Shown here piece by piece: positions 58,591 through 64,000 of a stretch of DNA of 64,000 nt. A model generated the notes under the pieces. It was not told the origin of the DNA. It did no database searches and worked only from the letters and a program-made list of their open reading frames with translations. This DNA is from DATFVJ01 sp963712955 (lineage in GTDB: Bacteria > Actinomycetota > Actinomycetes > Streptosporangiales > Streptosporangiaceae). Numbering within the stretch: the stretch's first letter is position 1; every line of letters starts with the position of its first letter. The stretch lies in assembly GCA_963712955.1 (NCBI GenBank), contig CAVQKF010000021.1:1-64000 (forward strand), written 5' to 3'. The position numbers were made by a program, and so were the translations under genes.

Positions 58591-60717
58591 TCAGATACCC
58601 GCGGCCTGCATACCGCGCAGTTCCCGCTTGAGCTCCTTGATCTCGTCACGGTAGCGCGCCGCGAGCTCGAACTGAAGGTCGGCCGCGGCGGCGTGCATCA
58701 GATCGGAGAGCTGCTCGATGAGCGCGACAAGCTCCCCACGCGGTATCCCGCCCGCCTCCCCGCGGGCACCCGCGGGCCCGGCCGGGCCGCCACGCGACGA
58801 CAGGCCGGGTACGGGCGCCTTGCCACGGCTCTGCTGGCGCCCGGAGCCACCGATCAGCTTCGCCGTGTCGGCGTCCTCGCGGGCAAGCTGGTCGAGGATG
58901 TCGGCGACACGTTTGCGCAGCGGCTGCGGGTCGATGCCGTGCTCGGTGTTGTAGGCGACCTGCTTGTCGCGCCGCCTGTTGGTCTCGTCGATGGCCCGCT
59001 GCATGGACGGAGTCATCTGGTCGGCGTACATGTGCACCTGGCCGGATACGTTCCGCGCGGCGCGGCCGATGGTCTGGATCAGGGACGTTCCCGAGCGGAG
59101 GAAGCCCTCCTTGTCCGCGTCCAGGATGGAGACCAGCGACACCTCGGGCAGGTCGAGGCCCTCGCGCAGCAGGTTGATCCCGACCAGGATGTCGTACTCA
59201 CCCAGGCGAAGCTCACGCAGCAGCTCCACCCGGCGCAAGGTGTCCACCTCGCTGTGCAGGTAACGGGCCCGGATGCCGAGTTCGAGCAGGTAGTCGGTCA
59301 GATCCTCGGCCATCTTCTTGGTGAGCGTGGTGACGAGCACCCGCTCGTGCCGGTCCGCCCGCTCCCTGATCTGGTGCACGAGGTCGTCGATCTGGCCCTT
59401 GGTGGGCTTGACCACCACCTGCGGGTCCACAAGGCCGGTCGGGCGGATCACCTGCTCGACCACATCGCCCGCGACCTGCTGGAGCTCATACGGGCCTGGC
59501 GTCGCCGACAGGTACACCGTCTGCCCGATCCGCTCGGTGAATTCCTCCCATTTCAGCGGCCGGTTGTCGATCGCGCTCGGCAGCCGGAACCCGTGCTCCA
59601 CCAGGGTCCGCTTTCGCGACACGTCCCCCTCGTACATGGCACCGATCTGCGGCACGGTGTTGTGCGACTCGTCGATCACGAGCATGAAGTCCTCGGGAAA
59701 GTAGTCGAGCAGCGTGTTGGGCGCGCTGCCTGGCTCACGCCCGTCGATGTGCCGCGAGTAGTTCTCGATTCCCGCGCATGTACCGACCTGGCGCATCATC
59801 TCGATGTCGTAGGTAGTGCGCATGCGCAGCCGCTGTGCCTCGAGCAGCTTGCCCCGCCGCTCGAGTTCCGCGAGCCGCCAGGCCAGCTCCGCCTCGATCC
59901 CCGCGATGGCCCGCTCCATCCGCTCCGGGCCTGCCACATAGTGCGACGCGGGGAAGATGTACAGTTCCTTGTCCTCGGTGATCACCTCGCCGGTGAGCGG
60001 ATGAAGCGTCATCAGGCGCTCGATCTCGTCGCCGAACATCTCGATCCGCACAGCGAGTTCCTCGTAGACGGGGATCACCTCGATGGTGTCGCCCCTGACA
60101 CGGAACGTCCCTCTGGTGAACGCCATGTCGTTGCGGTTGTACTGCATGCCGACCAGCTTGCGCAGCAATGTGTCGCGCTCGATCGTGTCACCGACCCGCA
60201 GCCGAACCATGCGGTCCACATACTCCTGAGGTGTGCCGAGCCCGTAGATGCACGAGACGGACGCGACCACGATGGTGTCCCGCCGGGTCAGCAGCGAGTT
60301 GGTGGCGGAGTGCCGCAGCCGCTCCACCTCGTCGTTGATGGAGGAGTCCTTCTCGATGTAGGTATCCGTCTGCGGGATGTACGCCTCGGGCTGGTAGTAG
60401 TCGTAGTAGGAGACGAAGTATTCGACGGCGTTCCTGGAGAGCATCTCGCGCAGTTCGTTAGCGAACTGCGCGGCGAGCGTCTTGTTGGGGAGCATCACCA
60501 GGGTGGGCCGCTGCACGCGCTCCACCAGCCAGGCGACGGTAGCAGTCTTGCCGGTGCCTGTGGCACCGAGCAGCACGACATGCTCCTCACCGCGCCTGAT
60601 CCGCCGCTCCATCTCGGCGATCGCCTGTGGCTGATCCCCTGACGGCACCATGTCGGTGATGACGTCAAACGGCGCGACCTTGCGCTGCAGGTCGGTCACA
60701 GGGCGCACGGCGCTCAC
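58591..60717 (-). CDS. uvrB: Excinuclease ABC subunit B
   Basis: Intact, 708 residues, normal length. Walker A GATGTGKT (residues 51-58), beta-hairpin region YYDYYQPEAYIPQTDTYIEK used for damage verification, DEAH-like VIDESHNTVPQ, motif VI TIGRAARN and a C-terminal UVR domain (LVALIEQLSDLMHAAAADLQ, FELAARYRDEIKELKRELRG). UvrB opens DNA and loads UvrC in nucleotide excision repair. 154 bases separate it from coaE. Confidence 0.98.
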   Translation of the reverse strand: MSAVRPVTDLQRKVAPFDVITDMVPSGDQPQAIAEMERRIRRGEEHVVLLGATGTGKTATVAWLVERVQRPTLVMLPNKTLAAQFANELREMLSRNAVEYFVSYYDYYQPEAYIPQTDTYIEKDSSINDEVERLRHSATNSLLTRRDTIVVASVSCIYGLGTPQEYVDRMVRLRVGDTIERDTLLRKLVGMQYNRNDMAFTRGTFRVRGDTIEVIPVYEELAVRIEMFGDEIERLMTLHPLTGEVITEDKELYIFPASHYVAGPERMERAIAGIEAELAWRLAELERRGKLLEAQRLRMRTTYDIEMMRQVGTCAGIENYSRHIDGREPGSAPNTLLDYFPEDFMLVIDESHNTVPQIGAMYEGDVSRKRTLVEHGFRLPSAIDNRPLKWEEFTERIGQTVYLSATPGPYELQQVAGDVVEQVIRPTGLVDPQVVVKPTKGQIDDLVHQIRERADRHERVLVTTLTKKMAEDLTDYLLELGIRARYLHSEVDTLRRVELLRELRLGEYDILVGINLLREGLDLPEVSLVSILDADKEGFLRSGTSLIQTIGRAARNVSGQVHMYADQMTPSMQRAIDETNRRRDKQVAYNTEHGIDPQPLRKRVADILDQLAREDADTAKLIGGSGRQQSRGKAPVPGLSSRGGPAGPAGARGEAGGIPRGELVALIEQLSDLMHAAAADLQFELAARYRDEIKELKRELRGMQAAGI

Positions 60718-60828
60718 TCCTTACGACAACGGCGTTCCATCCACTGTAGGGCCCGGGTCGGACAGCCCCGGCTCATGTGCGGCCGGTGGGCACGGCACGG
60801 CACCCCGGAGTCCCCGCACGCGCCGGGC

Positions 60829-60868
60829 GGCGCGCCACGCGGCAGCCGTTACGGATAAATGGCGCGCC
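60829..60868. repeat. Hairpin element (family B), copy between uvrB and coaE
   Basis: Perfect 9-base arms GGCGCGCCA / TGGCGCGCC around a 22-base loop. The loop segment 60839-60858 (GCGGCAGCCGTTACGGATAA) matches 18 of 20 bases of 51318-51337. Confidence 0.7.
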
Positions 60869-60870
60869 CG

Positions 60871-61482
60871 TCAGCCGTCGCGCGCACGCCGCCGGAGCTC
60901 GGCCCATAGATCACCAGCCTGGCGGTCAAGCTCGGCCAGCGACCCGGAGTTGTCGATCACGAAGTCTCCGTCGCCCACGATCGCGAGGCGCTCGTGACGG
61001 CTGGCCTGCGCGGCGATCCGGGCCACCGCCTGCTCCCTGCTCATGCCGCGCAGCCGCACCAGCCGGTCGAGCTGGGTGTGCTCTGGCGTGTCCACCACCA
61101 CGACGAGGTCGAATGTGCCCGCAAGGCCGTTCTCGGCGATCAGCGGCACATCGAGAACGACGATCGCGCCGTCAGGCGCGGCCCGCTCGAGCGCGGCCAT
61201 CCGCTCGCCAACCCTGGGATGCACGATGGCGTTCAGCTTGGCGCGCAGGTCAGCGTCGGAGAAGACGAGCCGCGCCACGGCTTCCCTGTCCAGGCTGCCG
61301 TCCGCGGCCAGAACCGCTGGGCCGAACGCGGCGACGACCTCGTCGAGCCCAGGTGTGCCTGGCCCGACCACCTCACGCGCGATGGCGTCCGCGTCGATGA
61401 GCACGGCGCCGTAGGAGGCGAGGCGCCGCGACACCTCACTCTTGCCGCTGCCAATTCCACCGGTCAGCCCGACGCGGAGCAT
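60871..61482 (-). CDS. coaE: Dephospho-CoA kinase
   Basis: Intact, 203 residues from ATG 61482; the longer open frame is a shadow of rpsA. P-loop GGIGSGKS (residues 8-15), LIDADAIAREVV, the CoA-binding region GSLDREAVARLVFSD and VVVVDTPEHTQLDRL. Catalyses the last step of coenzyme A synthesis. Lies 25 bases downstream of rpsA on the same strand. Confidence 0.95.
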   Translation of the reverse strand: MLRVGLTGGIGSGKSEVSRRLASYGAVLIDADAIAREVVGPGTPGLDEVVAAFGPAVLAADGSLDREAVARLVFSDADLRAKLNAIVHPRVGERMAALERAAPDGAIVVLDVPLIAENGLAGTFDLVVVVDTPEHTQLDRLVRLRGMSREQAVARIAAQASRHERLAIVGDGDFVIDNSGSLAELDRQAGDLWAELRRRARDG

Positions 61483-61507
61483 TGAGCTGATCCGGTGGAA
61501 TCTGCCG

Positions 61508-63043
61508 TCAGCTCTGGCCGCCTGAGAGCTTCTCCCGCAGTGCCGCGAGCGCCTCGTCGGACGCGAGCGCACCGCTGCTCTCACGCTCACCTCCGCCGCC
61601 GCTTGACGTAGATGCCGGCGAGGACGCAGACGCCGGCGAGGACGAGGACGAGGACGCCGGCGAGGACGAGGACGACTGGGTGCTTGCACCCGCGGTCGCC
61701 TCCGCGTCGGCCTTGCGTGCCTCCTCCACCTGCCGGCGGTGCGCCTCGTAACGCGAGCGCGCCTCACCGTACTGCCGTTCCCACTCCTCGCGCTGCTGAT
61801 CGAAGCCCTCGAGCCACTCGCCCGTCTCGGAGTCGAAACCGTCGGGATAGACGTAGTTGCCCTGCTCGTCGTAGGTCGCGGGCATGCCGTAGAGCGTCGG
61901 GTCGAAGTCGTCGCCGACAGCCTCTGCGATCGTGCCTTCGTTGGCCTGCTTGAGGGACAGGCTGATCCGGCGCCGGTCGAGATCAATATCAATGATCTTG
62001 ACGAAGATCTCGTCACCGACCTGCACGACCTGCTCGGGAATCTCGACGTGCCTGTCCGCGAGCTCGGAGATGTGGACCAGGCCCTCAATGCCCTCCTCGA
62101 CACGCACGAACGCGCCGAACGGCACCAGCTTGGTCACCCGGCCGGGCACGACCTGACCGATCTGGTGCGTACGGGCGAACTGCTGCCAGGGGTCTTCCTG
62201 GGTGGACTTGAGGGACAGCGACACGCGCTCGCGGTCCATGTCCACGTCCAGCACCTCGACCGTGACCTCCTGGCCGACCTCGACCACCTCGCTGGGGTGA
62301 TCGATGTGCTTCCAGGACAGCTCGGATACGTGCACAAGCCCGTCCACGCCGCCGAGGTCGACGAACGCGCCGAAGTTGACGATCGACGACACCACACCCT
62401 TGCGGATCTGGCCCTTCTGCAGCGTGTTGAGGAAGGTCTGGCGCACCTCGGACTGGGTCTGCTCCAGCCACGCCCTGCGGGAAAGAACCACGTTGTTGCG
62501 GTTCTTGTCCAGCTCAATGATCTTCGCTTCGAGTTCTCTGCCGACATACGGCTGCAGGTCGCGGACCCGCCGCATCTCGACAAGCGAGGCGGGAAGGAAG
62601 CCACGCAGGCCGATGTCCAGGATCAGCCCGCCCTTGACGACCTCGATCACCGTGCCGGTGACCACGCCGTCCTCTTCCTTGATCTTCTCGATCGTGCCCC
62701 AGGCGCGCTCATACTGCGCGCGCTTCTTGGACAGGATCAGGCGGCCTTCCTTGTCCTCCTTCTGCAGGACCAGGGCCTCGATGTGCTCGCCGACCTTGAC
62801 CACGTCATGCGGGTCGACGTCATGCTTGATCGACAGCTCGCGTGAGGGGATGACCCCCTCAGTCTTGTAACCGATGTCGAGCAAGACCTCGTCTCGATCG
62901 ACCTTGACGACGGTCCCTTCAACGATGTCGCCGTCATTGAAATACTTGATGGTCTCGTCGATCGCGGCGAGGAAGGCTTCCTCGGACCCGATGTCGTTGA
63001 CCGCTACCTTGGGCGTTGAGGTTGCCTCGGTGCTACTCGTCAT
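61508..63043 (-). CDS. rpsA: 30S ribosomal protein S1
   Basis: Intact, 511 residues from ATG 63043 (MTSSTEATSTPKVAVNDIGS); an upstream in-frame start at 63070 is less likely. Four S1 domains: GDIVEGTVVKVDRDEVLLDI (about 40-110), GVVTGTVIEVVKGGLILDIG, KGVVSSIVNFGAFVDLGGVD and GQVVPGRVTKLVPFGAFVRV. The C-terminal 60 residues are Ser/Ala-rich low complexity, as in other actinobacteria. Binds mRNA leaders and helps load them on the ribosome. The 151-base gap to polA should hold its promoter. Confidence 0.97.
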   Translation of the reverse strand: MTSSTEATSTPKVAVNDIGSEEAFLAAIDETIKYFNDGDIVEGTVVKVDRDEVLLDIGYKTEGVIPSRELSIKHDVDPHDVVKVGEHIEALVLQKEDKEGRLILSKKRAQYERAWGTIEKIKEEDGVVTGTVIEVVKGGLILDIGLRGFLPASLVEMRRVRDLQPYVGRELEAKIIELDKNRNNVVLSRRAWLEQTQSEVRQTFLNTLQKGQIRKGVVSSIVNFGAFVDLGGVDGLVHVSELSWKHIDHPSEVVEVGQEVTVEVLDVDMDRERVSLSLKSTQEDPWQQFARTHQIGQVVPGRVTKLVPFGAFVRVEEGIEGLVHISELADRHVEIPEQVVQVGDEIFVKIIDIDLDRRRISLSLKQANEGTIAEAVGDDFDPTLYGMPATYDEQGNYVYPDGFDSETGEWLEGFDQQREEWERQYGEARSRYEAHRRQVEEARKADAEATAGASTQSSSSSPASSSSSSPASASSPASTSSGGGGERESSGALASDEALAALREKLSGGQS

Positions 63044-63194
63044 GTGGTGGTTGGCTCCGGATACGGACATTGAATCTTCTTTGGGCGCCAGGATTTGGCC
63101 TTCAACCGATGATGGTTACTTGGCCAGAGCGCAGCGATCAGGATATGAGAGCATGACGGGCCGGTCAATCCAACCCGGTCACGTTAGCGTCTCA

Positions 63195-64000
63195 CTAATG
63201 TCCTGCCTCCGCCCAGGTGCGGCCGGTACCGATCGACACCTGCAGCGGAACCCGCAGGTCGGCGGCGCTGCACATGCTTGAGGTCACGAGCTCACGCAGC
63301 GTGTCAAGCTCGCAGGAAGCAACCTCGAAAACAAGCTCGTCGTGCACCTGCAGGAGCATCCGCGAGCGCAGCCCCTGCTCGCGAAGCGCACGGTCGGTCG
63401 CCAGCATCGCCACCTTGATGATGTCGGCCGCAGATCCCTGAATGGGGGCGTTCAGAGCCATCCGTTCTGCCATCTCCCTGCGCTGCCTGTTGTCGGACAG
63501 AAGGTCGGGCAGGTACCGGCGGCGGCCGAGGATCGTCTCGGTGTACCCGTCCTTGCGCGCCTGGTCCACGATCGAGCGCAGGTAGTCCCTGACCCCGCCG
63601 AACCGCTCGAAGTACTCGGCCATCAGCGCGCGCGCCTCGTCGGGTGTGATCCGCAGCTGCTGCGACAGGCCGTAGGCGGACAGGCCGTAGGCCAGTCCGT
63701 AGTTCATCGCCTTGATCCGGGCGCGAAGCTCACCGCCCACCTGATCGGCAGGCACGCCGAAGACCCTGGACGCGGTCGCGGAATGGAAGTCGTGGCCGGA
63801 CCCGAACGCCTCGATCAGCGCCGCGTCCTCTGACATGTGCGCCATGATCCGCAGCTCGATCTGGCTGTAGTCCGCGGTGAGCAGGCAGTCGAAGCCGGTG
63901 CCGGTGCCCACCACGAACCCCTCCCGTATCCGGCGCCCCTCCTCGGTGCGGATCGGGATGTTCTGCAGGTTCGGGTCGGTTGAGGAGAGCCGGCCGGTCG
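63195..64000 (-). CDS. polA: DNA polymerase I, C-terminal part (runs off the right edge)
   Basis: Partial; the N-terminus lies beyond 64000. Visible is the family A polymerase domain: STDPNLQNIPIRTEEGRRIR (motif region), LLTADYSQIELRIMAHMSED (motif A, catalytic Asp), RIKAMNYGLAYGLSAYGLSQ (motif B/O-helix region) and LLQVHDELVFEVA (motif C, catalytic Asp in VHDE). Stop at 63195-63197. Neighbour order polA-rpsA-coaE-uvrB is conserved in actinobacteria. Confidence 0.97.
   Translation of the reverse strand, partial: TGRLSSTDPNLQNIPIRTEEGRRIREGFVVGTGTGFDCLLTADYSQIELRIMAHMSEDAALIEAFGSGHDFHSATASRVFGVPADQVGGELRARIKAMNYGLAYGLSAYGLSQQLRITPDEARALMAEYFERFGGVRDYLRSIVDQARKDGYTETILGRRRYLPDLLSDNRQRREMAERMALNAPIQGSAADIIKVAMLATDRALREQGLRSRMLLQVHDELVFEVASCELDTLRELVTSSMCSAADLRVPLQVSIGTGRTWAEAGH

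Noticed and set aside
58507..60642. Plus-strand ORF of 711 residues over uvrB
   Set aside because: Antisense shadow of intact uvrB.
61739..62845. Plus-strand ORF of 368 residues over rpsA
   Set aside because: Antisense shadow of the ribosomal protein S1 gene.

Overview
The window reads as high-GC actinobacterial (Actinomycetota) DNA. The chromosomal gene order xerD-parA-scpA-scpB-rluB-aroH-tyrA-cmk-der and polA-rpsA-coaE-uvrB, and the accessory families (Scr1-type XRE/DUF5753 with DUF397, SAV2177-like SAM methyltransferase, SCO6880-type and DUF4913 proteins), are typical of Streptomyces, Streptosporangiales and relatives. Genus cannot be assigned from the sequence alone.

Left half, about 1-30.6 kb, is accessory. 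At 1-2.6 kb lies a tightly coupled operon: ECF sigma factor, a TPR-like protein, a cyclase-like protein and an XRE/DUF5753 regulator. It is followed by a SAM methyltransferase, an intact zinc-ribbon XRE-TPR regulator with a GNAT acetyltransferase, and an XRE/DUF397 pair (2.6-6.9 kb). From about 7.3 to 30.6 kb the genes form an integrative and conjugative element. Regulatory and cargo genes (anti-sigma-type ATPase, EEP phosphohydrolase, HNH nuclease) come first, then a very large N6-adenine methyltransferase/SNF2-type helicase. A minus-strand type IV secretion operon follows (DUF6668-like, VirB2-like, exported protein, superinfection immunity protein, VirB6-like, SCO6880, VirB4, VirD4, DUF4913). 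On the plus strand are a VirB8/TcpC-like protein, a VirB1-like transglycosylase/NlpC protein, excisionase-type proteins and a tyrosine integrase that abuts the 3' end of a tRNA-Pro(GGG) gene. No relaxase and no left attachment site were recognised.

Nearly every gene of the element, and the first operon, carries apparent single-base frameshifts, several at C or G runs, while 4-base start/stop overlaps between neighbours are preserved. The chromosomal half has only one such break (araB). This contrast is either recent decay or poor consensus quality for the element, and the reader should treat the accessory proteins as reconstructed.

Right half, 30.7-64 kb, is chromosomal: an SDR remnant, class II DAHP synthase, an L-arabinose locus (araA, araD, araB) with a LacI-type regulator and three matching operators, the der/cmk/tyrA/aroH/rluB/scpBA/hlyIII/parA/xerD block, ald, a NUDIX hydrolase, pyrG, a DMT exporter, a small glycoconjugate-type cluster (polysaccharide deacetylase, DegT aminotransferase, NAD-epimerase, MGDG-synthase-like glycosyltransferase), a HAD hydrolase, a lipoprotein, uvrB, coaE, rpsA and the C-terminal part of polA. 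Intergenic DNA here is rich in structure: two palindromic element families, a large hairpin downstream of der, and minisatellites of 9, 13, 24 and about 30 bp.
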